Assembly: GCA_019264505.1 (NCBI GenBank)
Contig: JAHUZY010000210.1
Coordinates: 1-19,745, forward strand
DNA length: 19,745 nucleotides
Source of the DNA: Phenylobacterium sp.
Lineage (GTDB): Bacteria; Pseudomonadota; Alphaproteobacteria; Caulobacterales; Caulobacteraceae
Reading direction: 5' to 3'
The notes below the pieces were generated by a model. It did no database searches, was not told where the DNA came from, and saw nothing but the letters and a program-made list of their open reading frames with translations. Below, piece after piece: positions 9,481 through 17,049 of this stretch. The first letter of the stretch is position 1; every line of letters starts with the position of its first letter. The position numbers and the translations under genes were made by a program.

Positions 9481-9851
9481 GCGGCGGGCTTCAGGCGGAA
9501 GGCGGCCACGGCCAGGACCAGCCAGCCGACCAGGAACATCAGTCCGCCGATCGGGGTGACGGCGCCGAGAATGCGCGGCGCGCCGAGGGCCACGGCGGTC
9601 AGGGTTCCGCAGAAGATCACCCCGCCGCCGAGGAAGAAGGGCGGCGCGATCCGCGCCAGCCAGCCGCCTTGACCGGCGACGACGGCGGCGGCGAACACCG
9701 CCAGGCTGTGGACCATCAGATAGGTGGCGCCGGTGTCCATCCAGGCCTTGGCCTGGGGGTCTGGGATGGCGTGGGCTCCAAAGGCGCCGATGGCCACCGA
9801 CAGAAAGCCCCCCAGGGCGGCCAGTCCCAGCCAGAATCGGTCGACACCCAT
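9477..9851 (-). CDS. DUF423 family small integral membrane protein (YgdD-like)
   Basis: This 124-residue protein has four hydrophobic segments (about 7-27, 44-61, 66-86 and 96-118) and the features of DUF423/YgdD: an N-terminal glycine-rich helix ending in GAFGAHAI, then Y-x-x-x-H-S in the second segment (YLMVHSLAVF). The function of the family is not established. The frame is open far upstream across the DUF1176 gene, but the ATG at 9851 is clearly the start because AGGAGG lies 5 bases before it on the minus strand. The TAG stop lies in a CTAG shared with the convergent efflux gene. It is divergent from the DUF1176 gene across 127 bp. Confidence 0.9.
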   Translation of the reverse strand: MGVDRFWLGLAALGGFLSVAIGAFGAHAIPDPQAKAWMDTGATYLMVHSLAVFAAAVVAGQGGWLARIAPPFFLGGGVIFCGTLTAVALGAPRILGAVTPIGGLMFLVGWLVLAVAAFRLKPAA

Positions 9852-9978
9852 GGCGTCCTCCTGCGTTATGTGAGCGCCTTGAGGCGCGCCGGGGACGGCC
9901 GCGCCAGGGGCGGTGTGAGGCTGACTCAGCCCTGCGCCATAGGTTGAGGAAATCGCGCGGGGCGCAAGGAGGCAGGTC
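9852..9978. promoter_or_regulatory. Divergent intergenic region with a 13-bp palindrome
   Basis: The gap carries ribosome binding sites at both ends: AGGAGG for DUF423 on the minus strand and AAGGAGG at 9966-9972 for DUF1176 on the plus strand. Between them GGCTGACTCAGCC (9919-9931) is a perfect two-fold palindrome around a central C, the shape of a dimeric regulator's operator. A possible minus-strand -10 is CATAAC (complement of 9866-9871). No convincing -35 was found. Confidence 0.4.
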
Positions 9979-11010
9979 ATGGACATGCGGAAGTTGGGAC
10001 TGGCCGCAGCGGCGTTCACCCTGAGCCTCGGCGGCGGCGCGACCGCCGACTCTGGCAGCTTCGGCGACTGGGCCGTGGTCTGTGACAATATCCAGGTCTG
10101 CACCGCCATGGGGTTTGGCGAACTGGGGGAGATGGGCAGTTCCGCCCTGCTGAAGGTGCGCCGCGAGGCGGGGCCTGCGGCTGAGCCCACGATCAGCGTA
10201 ATCACCGCGGGAACTGCGGCGGCGTCCCTACGCCTGACGGTGGATGGCGCTTCGCCGAGCGGCCTGGCCGCCGTCCCCGCCAGCCCGCTGACGGAGGATC
10301 CCGAGCGTCGCGTCACCGAACTGACGCCCACCCAGACCCGCGCCCTGCTGGCGGTGCTCGTCAATGGTCGCACCCTGGCCCTGATGGAGGGCCAGAACCC
10401 GGCCGCCACCATCTCCCTGGCCGGATCGAGCGCGGCCCTGCGGTTCATGGATGATCGCCAGGGGCGGGCAGGGACCGTCACCGCCCTGGTGGCCCGGGGG
10501 GCGCGGCCCGCATCGGCCGTTCCAGCGCCGCCCCTGCCGCCGGTGGTCCGCCCTGCTGCGGCCGTAGCCCAGACCCGACTGCCCACGAAGCCCTCGTCGG
10601 CCATGCAGGCGCAACTGCGCGACTGCGACGACGACATCCTCGATCTGGGGATCGAGCCGGAGGTGGCGCGCCTCGCCCAGGGCAAGATCTTCTGGGGGAT
10701 GGTCTGTTCCCGGGGCGCCTACAACGTCATCTACCGGCTGTTCCTCACCGATGAGACCGGCGGCGGCGTCCAGGCCCTGGAGCTCGACTATCCGGGCGGC
10801 GAGGCGACCTCGGAGCTGATGAATATCAGCTTTGACCCCAAGACCCAGACCCTGATGAACTTCGACAAGGGCCGCGGGCTGGGCGATTGCGGCGCCCTGA
10901 CCCAGTGGGTCTGGACCGGTCAGAGGTTCGAGGTCGCCCATCAGACCTTCATGCCCGAGTGCCAAGGGGTGATGAGCGACTATTGGCCGGTCAGCTACCG
11001 GTCACGCTAG
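9979..11010 (+). CDS. DUF1176 domain secreted protein
   Basis: This 343-residue protein has a cleavable-looking signal peptide (positive 4-5, hydrophobic 7-20, likely cleavage after ATA at 21-23), so it should be periplasmic. The mature part begins with FGDWAVVCDNIQVCTAMGF (28-46), the typical opening of DUF1176 proteins, whose function is not known. A Pro/Ala-rich linker (about 176-200) separates an N-terminal half from a C-terminal half. Six cysteines (35, 41, 216, 243, 304, 328) could form three disulfides, which fits an exported protein. The start is ATG at 9979 with AAGGAGG seven bases upstream, a strong site. Downstream, a 48-bp gap with a hairpin leads to an MFS transporter in the same direction. 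Confidence 0.86.
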   Translation: MDMRKLGLAAAAFTLSLGGGATADSGSFGDWAVVCDNIQVCTAMGFGELGEMGSSALLKVRREAGPAAEPTISVITAGTAAASLRLTVDGASPSGLAAVPASPLTEDPERRVTELTPTQTRALLAVLVNGRTLALMEGQNPAATISLAGSSAALRFMDDRQGRAGTVTALVARGARPASAVPAPPLPPVVRPAAAVAQTRLPTKPSSAMQAQLRDCDDDILDLGIEPEVARLAQGKIFWGMVCSRGAYNVIYRLFLTDETGGGVQALELDYPGGEATSELMNISFDPKTQTLMNFDKGRGLGDCGALTQWVWTGQRFEVAHQTFMPECQGVMSDYWPVSYRSR

Positions 11011-11028
11011 ACTCAGATTAGAGGCTGA

Positions 11029-11045
11029 GGGGCGCCAACCGCCCC
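11029..11045 (+). terminator. Short GC hairpin between DUF1176 and MFS genes
   Basis: GGGGCG (11029-11034) pairs with CGCCCC (11040-11045) around a CCAAC loop. No T-tract follows and the next gene starts 13 bases later, so it may be a weak terminator, an mRNA-stability element or a translation-modulating hairpin. Its role is uncertain. Confidence 0.3.
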
Positions 11046-11058
11046 GCAGGCTTGACCC

Positions 11059-12222
11059 ATGCCCTCGCTGCCCTTGCGTCTGGGCCTGTTCTATTCAGCC
11101 ATCTTCGTGGGCACCGGCGCCAGCGCGCCCTACATCCCCATCTGGTTCGCCCAGCACGGCCTGACCGGCGCCGAGATCGGCCTGATCCTCTCAGCGCCGA
11201 TGATGGCCCGGATGATCACCGCCCCGGCCATCGGGGTGTGGGCCGACAGCTTCGCCCTGCGCCGCACCCCGCTGATCCTGATGGGCGCCCTGGCCACCGT
11301 GGCCTACATCCTGATGGCCGCGCCGTTCGGCTTCTGGTGGTGGTTCGCGGTCTGGTTCGTGGCCGCCTCGGCCATTTCGACGGTCTCGCCGCTCACCGAT
11401 GTGATCGTGTTGGCGAGGGCCCGGCGGGATGGGTTCAACTATGGCTGGCCCCGGGGCATCGGCTCGGCGGCCTTCATCCTGGCCAATGTGGTCATGGGGG
11501 TGATGCTGGTTCAGGGCCCAGCCGACCTGGTGCTGATCTGGATCGTCGTGGCCGCCCTTTTAACGGCGGTGGGCGCCCGCTTTCTGCTGCCGCCTGATCC
11601 GGTGCGGGAGGAGGGTGGGCGCGCCGCCCTGTCCGACAGCCTGGCGGGCCTGGGCTCCCTGGTGCGAGACGGCGGCTTCATGCTGGCCGTGGTCTCGGTG
11701 GGGCTGATCCAGTCGGCCCACGCCTTCTATTACGGCTTCTCGGCCCTGGTCTGGAAGGCGCAGGGCATTCCAGAAAGCCTGACCGGCGTCCTCTGGGGCT
11801 TCGGGGTCGCCGTGGAGATCGGCTTCCTGTGGTTCATGGAGCCCTGGCGGCGCGCCATCGGGCCGCGGCGGCTGTTGGTGATCGGCGGGGCGGCGGCCGT
11901 GGTGCGCTGGGGGACGCTCGCCCTTTCGCCGCCGCTCTGGCTGCTGTTTCCCATCCAGGCCCTGCATGCGCTCAGCTTCGCCGCCACCTTCATGGCCTCG
12001 CTGCAGCTGGTGGAGCGCCTGTCGACCCCGGCCAACGCCTCATCGGCCCAGACCATGAACTCGGCCTTCTCCGGGGGCCTGCTGATCGGCCTGGCCACCA
12101 TCGTCTCCGGCGGCCTCTATGACGCGGTGGGCGCCTATGGCTATTTCGCCATGGCCGCCATGTCGGCGCTCGGTCTGGCCGGCGCCCTGCGGCTCTATGG
12201 CGTCAGGCGGCTGGACGGGTGA
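11059..12222 (+). CDS. MFS transporter, PPP/HcaT-like
   Basis: This is a 387-residue inner-membrane transporter with about 11-12 membrane segments. The N-terminus (LRLGLFYSAIFVGTGASAPY, then IPIWFAQHGLTGAEIGLILS) and the following MMARMITAPAIGVWAD-x-F-x-x-RR loop resemble the MFS_1-like/phenylpropionate permease (HcaT, PPP) group rather than drug exporters. The real substrate is unknown. The ATG at 11059 has GCAGG 8 bases upstream. The last 20 bases overlap the end of the convergent pyroglutamyl peptidase gene. It lies 48 bp downstream of DUF1176 in the same direction, so co-transcription is possible if the hairpin between them is not terminating. Confidence 0.85.
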   Translation: MPSLPLRLGLFYSAIFVGTGASAPYIPIWFAQHGLTGAEIGLILSAPMMARMITAPAIGVWADSFALRRTPLILMGALATVAYILMAAPFGFWWWFAVWFVAASAISTVSPLTDVIVLARARRDGFNYGWPRGIGSAAFILANVVMGVMLVQGPADLVLIWIVVAALLTAVGARFLLPPDPVREEGGRAALSDSLAGLGSLVRDGGFMLAVVSVGLIQSAHAFYYGFSALVWKAQGIPESLTGVLWGFGVAVEIGFLWFMEPWRRAIGPRRLLVIGGAAAVVRWGTLALSPPLWLLFPIQALHALSFAATFMASLQLVERLSTPANASSAQTMNSAFSGGLLIGLATIVSGGLYDAVGAYGYFAMAAMSALGLAGALRLYGVRRLDG

Positions 12223-12817
12223 GGTCGGCGCAGAAGGCGGCGGCTGCGGCGCTCACCGCCTGGCGGATCTGAGCCAGCTCGAAGGTCGCCGTCTCCGCAC
12301 ACTCCCGAGCCTGGGGCACATGCAGAAAGCCGACCTTTGGGGCCGCCTTGGTGTGCAGCAGGCGGTAGAGGGTGAAGTTGCAGAGATAGTCGCCGGCATC
12401 CTCTGACAGGGTGACCGGCAGGCCCTCGGTCTCCAGGGCCGAAGCCATGGCCTGGCAGGGAGCCGTGGACGCGATCACGTCCTCACCTGCCTCGGCCACG
12501 CAGGCCGAGCCCCAGACCCGGCCGGCCTGATCGGGGCGGTCGGGACTGGCGCAGTTGCGACCCAGGGTCTCGACGCGGAAGGCCTGCGCCTCCACCGCCA
12601 CGCCGACCACCAGAATGCCGCCGACCGGGCGAGCCTGAACCTCGCGCAGGATCGTCTCGGCTGCGCCTTGCCACTGAACGGGCAGGGTAAGGTAGTCGAT
12701 CTCCGAGCCGGGCGGCGCCCAGCCCTCACGGGCCAGGGTGGCGATGACGGCGGCCGACGGATTGAGCGGCGCGGCCGGAAAACTGCCGAAACCGGCGAGG
12801 AGAAGGCGAGGGGACAT
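12203..12817 (-). CDS. pcp: Pyroglutamyl-peptidase I (pyrrolidone-carboxylate peptidase, family C15)
   Basis: This cysteine peptidase removes N-terminal pyroglutamate from peptides in the cytoplasm. The 204-residue product shows the C15 fold markers LLAGFGSFPAAPLNPS (6-21), equivalent to the usual GFxPFGG...NPS, and the catalytic triad in order: E83 (RVETLGRN), C146 (SEDAGDYLCNF) and H166 (GFLHVPQ). These positions are close to the canonical E81/C144/H168. The frame is open upstream to 12967, but the family N-terminus begins at the ATG at 12817. No ribosome binding site precedes this ATG. Instead a strong -10 box sits six bases before it, suggesting a leaderless mRNA. The 3' end overlaps the convergent MFS gene by 20 bp. 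Confidence 0.92.
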   Translation of the reverse strand: MSPRLLLAGFGSFPAAPLNPSAAVIATLAREGWAPPGSEIDYLTLPVQWQGAAETILREVQARPVGGILVVGVAVEAQAFRVETLGRNCASPDRPDQAGRVWGSACVAEAGEDVIASTAPCQAMASALETEGLPVTLSEDAGDYLCNFTLYRLLHTKAAPKVGFLHVPQARECAETATFELAQIRQAVSAAAAAFCADLTRPAA

Positions 12818-12823
12818 GGAGCC

Positions 12824-12831
12824 ATTATAGC
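12824..12831 (-). promoter_or_regulatory. -10 promoter element of pcp, probably leaderless
   Basis: On the minus strand this reads GCTATAAT. It contains a perfect TATAAT and matches the Caulobacter housekeeping consensus GCTANAWC at 7 of 8 positions. The hexamer ends six bases before the pcp ATG, so the expected start of transcription is at or next to the A of the ATG. No good -35 box is seen. Confidence 0.5.
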
Positions 12832-12847
12832 CCACACGGCCTTGAAT

Positions 12848-12858
12848 GCCCCTGGGGC
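12848..12858. promoter_or_regulatory. 11-bp palindrome in the pcp/oxidoreductase divergent gap
   Basis: GCCCCTGGGGC is a perfect palindrome around a central T, between the divergent starts of pcp and the oxidoreductase. It could be an operator or simply a GC-rich chance match. It has no known consensus. Confidence 0.2.
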
Positions 12859-12896
12859 GCCCGACGAAACTGGCGAAAACAGTGGAGATGAAGACC

Positions 12897-13913
12897 ATGC
12901 GCGCACTGCAAGCGGCTGAACCGTGGGGCCTGGACCATCTGACGATCATCGAGGCGCCCGAGCCCAAGCCCGGCCCTGGCGAGGTGCTGGTGCGGATGAA
13001 GGCGGTGTCGCTGAATTACCGCGACTGGTTGATGATCAACGGCATGTACAGCCGCGGCTCGGCCACCGGCGGCTCCGTGACCCCGTTCTCGGACGGCTGC
13101 GGGGTGATCGAGGCCGTGGGCGAGGGTGTGACGAGGGTGAAGGTGGGCGACCGGGTGGCCACCCTCTTCTTCCAGGGCTGGCTGTCGGGGCCGCCGACCC
13201 TGGAAAAGGCGATGACGGCGCTCGGCTCGCCAATCCCGGGCGCGGGCCGGGAGCTGGCGGTGTTCAGCCAGGAGGGCGTGTCCAAGGTTCCAGACTTCCT
13301 GACCGACCAGCAGGTGGCGACCCTGCCGTGCGCGGCGCTCACCGCCTGGCGGGCCCTGTTCGAGGACGCCGACCTGTCGCCGGGCGACACCGTCGTGCTG
13401 CAAGGCACCGGCGGGGTGTCGATCTTCGGCCTGCAGTTCGCCAAGGCCGCAGGGCTTCGGGCGCTGATCACCTCGTCCTCAGACGAGAAGCTGGCCCGGG
13501 CCAAGGACCTGGGCGCTGATCACCTGGTCAATTATCGCCAGACCCCGGAATGGGCCAAGCCCGTGCGCGAGGCGACCGGCGGGGTGGGCGCGGACTTCAT
13601 CATGGAGGTGGGCGGCCAGGGCACCATCGACCAGAGCCTGAAAGCCATCCGCATCGGCGGCCACATCGCCATCATCGGCGTGGTCGCCCAGGGGGGCGCC
13701 GGCATCAATCCGGCGGTGCTGATCAGCAATGCGGCGAAGATGCAGGGCGTCTTCGTGGGCTCCCGCGACATGTTCGAGGCCATGTGCAAGGCGATCGCGC
13801 TGCACCAGATCCAGCCTGTGGTGGACAAGGTCTTCCCCTGGACCGAGGCCAAGTCGGCCTTCGCGGCCATGGCCGGGGGCGAGCACTTCGGCAAGATCGT
13901 CCTGGAGTTCTAG
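12897..13913 (+). CDS. Zinc-independent medium-chain alcohol dehydrogenase/quinone oxidoreductase-like (MDR) enzyme
   Basis: This is a 338-residue NAD(P)-dependent oxidoreductase of the medium-chain (MDR) superfamily. The N-terminal GroES-like domain has KAVSLNYRD (35-43) where zinc alcohol dehydrogenases would have the catalytic Cys, so it belongs with quinone-oxidoreductase-type members. FSDGCGVIEAVGEGV (64-78) follows. The Rossmann nucleotide-binding loop is QGTGGVSIFGLQFAKAAG (169-186). The substrate is unknown. The frame is open to 12846, but GGAG at 12884-12887 lies nine bases before the ATG at 12897. An ATG at 12888 directly abuts the same GGAG, and the next residues (MRALQ) fit the family N-terminus. 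The start at 12897 is therefore preferred. It is divergent from pcp and followed by a strong hairpin. Confidence 0.88.
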   Translation: MRALQAAEPWGLDHLTIIEAPEPKPGPGEVLVRMKAVSLNYRDWLMINGMYSRGSATGGSVTPFSDGCGVIEAVGEGVTRVKVGDRVATLFFQGWLSGPPTLEKAMTALGSPIPGAGRELAVFSQEGVSKVPDFLTDQQVATLPCAALTAWRALFEDADLSPGDTVVLQGTGGVSIFGLQFAKAAGLRALITSSSDEKLARAKDLGADHLVNYRQTPEWAKPVREATGGVGADFIMEVGGQGTIDQSLKAIRIGGHIAIIGVVAQGGAGINPAVLISNAAKMQGVFVGSRDMFEAMCKAIALHQIQPVVDKVFPWTEAKSAFAAMAGGEHFGKIVLEF

Positions 13914-13922
13914 GGCAGGAGA

Positions 13923-13946
13923 GCGGCCGGCGATGGGGCCGGCCGC
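13923..13946. terminator. Bidirectional hairpin terminator between oxidoreductase and TonB receptor genes
   Basis: GCGGCCGGC (13923-13931) pairs perfectly with GCCGGCCGC (13938-13946) around a six-base loop. It lies in the 42-bp gap between two convergent stops, so it can serve both genes. There is no long T-tract on either side, which is common in GC-rich alphaproteobacteria. Confidence 0.6.
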
Positions 13947-13955
13947 CCGTTGGGC

Positions 13956-16445
13956 TCAGAAGATCAGCTTGCGCACGGTCAGGCGGACGGTCCGGCCCAC
14001 AGGATCGAGCAGGTCCGGCTGGTAGGTGATGGGGGTCACACCGTCGCTGGTGCGCACCTCCTGGCGGGCGTCAAAGATGTTGTCGATGGACAGGGTCGCG
14101 CGGGCGCCGCGCAGCCAGGGATAGTCTCGCGCCCAGCGCTGGCGGCCGGGATCGGCGAACAGGCGCAGATTGACCGTGGCCAGGTCGGAGAATTCGAGAT
14201 CTCCTTCCGGCGTGCTCCCCGAGATTGTGGTGGCGCTCTGCCAGTTGGCGTTCATGGCCACGCCCAGACCTGACTTGGAATAGTTGGTCTGCAGCTCCAG
14301 CTGATGGAGCGGCGAGCCGCCGCCGGAGCCCAGGGCCGCCCCGTCCAACAGGTCGAGCTTGGGCAGGCCAGGGGCGATCTGCACCTCATCGCGCAGGGCG
14401 AGCGTGTGGTAGAATCCGACCTGGAAGACACCGCTGCGGGGCCCCCCGCCGCCGAAGCCGCCAAAGCCGCCGCCGGGTCCACCTGGGCCGCGCCCGCCCA
14501 TGGCCATGCCGCCCCCGGGGGGACCCGAAGGGGGCGGTCCGTCCCCTGCGGGCGGACCATCGGGGGGGCCTTCACGGGTCGGCCGATCCTCGGCAGGGCG
14601 TTGGGCGCCGGCCTCGGCTGGCGCCTGCGCCTGGGTTGCGGGAGCAGCGGCCGGGCGGGCGGCTTCGAAGCGACGGCGCCTCTCGGCCCGTTCGTCAGCG
14701 GTGGGCTCAGAGCCGATCTGGCGCGAATAGGTCAGGCCCCAGCGCACCTCGTCCCGGGCCTGCAGGGCGAAGTTCACTGGTCGCGCATCGATGGCGGTCA
14801 GGGCGCCTGCGGCGTCGCGGGTGAAGCGGTCAGGGAAGGCCGCCTCCACCTGGGTCGAGGCCGACGGGAAGGCGACGATGGCGTCGTGGGTGCGGCTCGA
14901 GACATAGTTGGCCTGCAAGCGCAGGTTGACGTCGTCGAGGGGCTGCCAGGTGGCGCCGAGCTTGAAGACGTCCTTCTGGCCGGCGTCCAGGGTGGCGAGG
15001 CCGCCGGTGGTGCGGGCGACCTCGGCGGTCTCGCCGCGGGTCAGGTCGAAGACCCGGACCCCGGTGGTGACCGTCACGGGGTCCCCCAGCTGGTTCATGG
15101 TCGGCGCCTCGCCGCTGCGGCTGAAGGAGCCCAGCAGGCGCAGGTCTGAGGTCGGCCGCCAGTTCAGGCCGTAGCCCCAGGTCTCCAGGGCGCCGAAGTC
15201 GGAGACCTGCTCGACCCCCAGGTTCAGATTGGCCGACAGCCGGCCGATATGCTCGCCCAGGCCTTCACCGTCTCGGGTCAGCGGAATGTCGAAGTTGCCG
15301 CGCAGCTCGCCGACGGTCCGCGACAGGTCGCTGGCCTGAAAGGCGCCCAGGCGGACAGCCTCGCTCTCAAGCTCCGTGGCCGAAGCCCGGGCGGTGAGCG
15401 CGGTGCTGATCTGGCCGGCCGGCAGCTCCCCGAAGGACCGGTTGAGCACCAGATCGGCAGCGCCGGAGGTGGTCACCGTGCGGGCGGTGTCCTGAAAGGC
15501 TCGTCCGCCGGAGGCCCGGTCGGTGTCGGTCTCCACCTCACCGCGCTCGATCTCGCCGGTGGTCGACCACTGCCAGCCGGCCAGGGCGCCGGTGGCCGAG
15601 GCCGCCAGGCGGGCGGTCTGGCGCTCAGTATTGCGTAGCAGGGCTTCAGGGCCAAAGGGCGACAGGCCCTGGCGGGACTCGCTGTCGCTGGCCTCAAACA
15701 GGCCGTTCACCGACATGGAGACGCCGTTGTCCAGGGGGCGGGCATAGGCGGCGTTCAGGCTGACATCGTTGGACTTAGCCTGGAGGGAGCGGAAGGCGCC
15801 TTCGCCGCCGGTGATGTCGCGGTCGCTCTCCTCGATGCCGCCGGTCCAGTTGGCCTTGCCGTCCACCGTCAGGCGACGGCCCTGGAGGATGTCGAGCCGG
15901 GCGCCGTGGGCGCCCAGGGTTTCGCCGCCGCCGGCCTGGGTCGGCGTCCTGACCGTGCCCTCCACCAGGGTGGCGCGGAACCGGGGCCGCAGCACCATGT
16001 TCACCACCTTCTGCTCGGCGGGATAGCCGTACTTCAGGGACAGCTCCTCGGGCAGGATCTCCACCCGGGCGATGGCCTCGGTGGGCAGGTCACGGATCTC
16101 GGAGAAGCCGGAGATGCGGCCGCCATTGATCAGAATGACCGGCCGCCCGCCGCCCTGGCCGCTGCCGATCTGGGGCGAAAGCGCCTCCAGCAGTTCGGTG
16201 ACGCTGGCCGCTCCGTAGGCGCGGATCTCCTGGGGCGAGAGGGTGAGCTCCGGGGTGATGTCGCCGATCACCGAGCCTGCGGGCCGCGACCCGCTGACCA
16301 CAAGCTCCTGCACCTCGACGTCACCATAGTCATAGTCGTCCGCCGCCTGGGCGAAGGCGGTGGTCGACAGGCTGGCGAAGGCTGCGCCGGCCAGCAGGCT
16401 GGCGCGCAGGCGGGCGGGGGGACGACGACGGGGAGGCAGACGCAA
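13956..16445 (-). CDS. TonB-dependent outer membrane receptor
   Basis: This is an outer-membrane beta-barrel that takes up a ligand using TonB-transmitted energy. The 829-residue product has a signal peptide (basic 5-14, hydrophobic 15-30, cleavage near AFA/QA at 30-34), a TonB-box-like stretch VQELVVSGSR (45-54), and a plug domain (about 60-155: VTELLEALSP, RPVILINGGRISGFSEIRDL, RVEILP). A barrel follows and ends in the aromatic F829 typical of outer-membrane proteins (VRKLIF). Residues of roughly 580-672 are a Pro/Ala-rich then Gly-rich insertion that interrupts the barrel. The start is TTG at 16445. No methionine codon offers an alternative near the signal peptide, and AGGA lies about ten bases upstream on the minus strand. 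The ligand is unknown, and no iron or vitamin genes sit beside it. Confidence 0.9.
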   Translation of the reverse strand: MRLPPRRRPPARLRASLLAGAAFASLSTTAFAQAADDYDYGDVEVQELVVSGSRPAGSVIGDITPELTLSPQEIRAYGAASVTELLEALSPQIGSGQGGGRPVILINGGRISGFSEIRDLPTEAIARVEILPEELSLKYGYPAEQKVVNMVLRPRFRATLVEGTVRTPTQAGGGETLGAHGARLDILQGRRLTVDGKANWTGGIEESDRDITGGEGAFRSLQAKSNDVSLNAAYARPLDNGVSMSVNGLFEASDSESRQGLSPFGPEALLRNTERQTARLAASATGALAGWQWSTTGEIERGEVETDTDRASGGRAFQDTARTVTTSGAADLVLNRSFGELPAGQISTALTARASATELESEAVRLGAFQASDLSRTVGELRGNFDIPLTRDGEGLGEHIGRLSANLNLGVEQVSDFGALETWGYGLNWRPTSDLRLLGSFSRSGEAPTMNQLGDPVTVTTGVRVFDLTRGETAEVARTTGGLATLDAGQKDVFKLGATWQPLDDVNLRLQANYVSSRTHDAIVAFPSASTQVEAAFPDRFTRDAAGALTAIDARPVNFALQARDEVRWGLTYSRQIGSEPTADERAERRRRFEAARPAAAPATQAQAPAEAGAQRPAEDRPTREGPPDGPPAGDGPPPSGPPGGGMAMGGRGPGGPGGGFGGFGGGGPRSGVFQVGFYHTLALRDEVQIAPGLPKLDLLDGAALGSGGGSPLHQLELQTNYSKSGLGVAMNANWQSATTISGSTPEGDLEFSDLATVNLRLFADPGRQRWARDYPWLRGARATLSIDNIFDARQEVRTSDGVTPITYQPDLLDPVGRTVRLTVRKLIF

Positions 16446-16607
16446 AGCACTTAATTCCTGATGCTGACCCGGGCGGCGGGGAGACCGCCCATGAAGCTGT
16501 CACGCACGACCCCGCCATATCCGTCGCGATCACGGCGCAAGCGAGGCGGGCCAGCGTTGCAATCTTCGTCTGAAACCCTATCCTTTCGGTGGGGAAGAGG
16601 AGATCGA
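16446..16607. promoter_or_regulatory. Divergent gap between the TonB receptor and a small orphan gene
   Basis: On the plus strand TTGCAA (16557-16562), a 16-bp spacer and TATCCT (16579-16584) form a plausible sigma-70-type promoter (4 of 6 matches in each box) for the gene starting at 16608. Its ribosome binding site GAGGAG is at 16597-16602. The receptor promoter should lie in the left half, but no clear boxes or Fur-like operator were recognised. Confidence 0.35.
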
Positions 16608-17000
16608 TTGACCCATCCCGCGCCGGTTCGCGTTCGCGCCAAGCCATCCAGGAGCCTGCTGCTGCTCCTGGCCGCGGTGCTTATTGCGGGCAAGGCATGG
16701 GGGTTGGCCCATCTGCCGCCCCCGGGTGGAAGCGCCCAGCCAGAATTCGTCCAGCTTGATCGGGCCGCTCTGGCCCACGCGCCACGGACGGACGGTCCCC
16801 AGTTCGTTCGGGTCGGCGACAAACTCGATCCGCTTGACGGCCCGTCGGGGCCTGGCCGGTTCCTCGCGTCAGATCCTGCGGGCGAGCGCGCCGCCGTCAG
16901 AACAGGCGTGGCGGCCGAACCGAGCCTCGGCACGCCCTCGGCCCAGTCTCGCCGAGGCATGCGGGCTCGCGAACCTCCCTTTCGTCCATCGTCGTCCTGA
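16608..17000 (+). CDS. Hypothetical small secreted or membrane-anchored protein
   Basis: No family is recognised. The proposed start is TTG at 16608, five bases after GAGGAG (16597-16602), giving 130 residues. The N-terminus is basic (VRVRAKPSR, about 7-15) followed by a hydrophobic stretch (about 16-28, LLLLLAAVLIAG), so it looks like a signal peptide or single membrane anchor. The middle (about 45-80) is moderately acidic with FVQLDRAAL and FVRVGDKLDPLDG. The last ~45 residues are Pro/Arg/Ser-rich and look less like conserved protein, so the true end or a frameshift is open to question. The frame continues upstream to 16461 without a ribosome binding site. It is divergent from the TonB receptor and 49 bp upstream of another small gene. 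Confidence 0.5.
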   Translation: MTHPAPVRVRAKPSRSLLLLLAAVLIAGKAWGLAHLPPPGGSAQPEFVQLDRAALAHAPRTDGPQFVRVGDKLDPLDGPSGPGRFLASDPAGERAAVRTGVAAEPSLGTPSAQSRRGMRAREPPFRPSSS

Positions 17001-17049
17001 ACAGCTGATCGACACGATGCGTCGGGCCGCGCCCGACGGGAGGACTATC

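Noticed and set aside
9852..10685. Upstream extension of the DUF423 frame across the DUF1176 gene
   Set aside because: The strong AGGAGG before the ATG at 9851 and the DUF423 family length fix the start there; the extension is antisense to a signal-peptide protein.
14438..14580. G/C-homopolymer-rich stretch in the TonB receptor gene as a repeat array or CRISPR-like element
   Set aside because: There are no regular repeat units or spacers; it is the DNA of the Gly/Pro-rich protein insertion.
16690..17030. Two similar patches (GGCATGGGGGTTGGC and GGCATGCGGGCTCGC, encoding AWGLAHLP and ACGLANLP in different frames)
   Set aside because: The likeness is short and falls off outside the core, so chance in GC-rich DNA is the simpler explanation than a duplication.
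16684..17049. Upstream part of the 222-codon frame leading into the small membrane protein
   Set aside because: It overlaps the preceding orphan gene in another frame, is Arg/Ser/Pro-rich, and GGGAGG six bases before TTG 17050 gives a better start. A frameshift joining the two small ORFs cannot be excluded.
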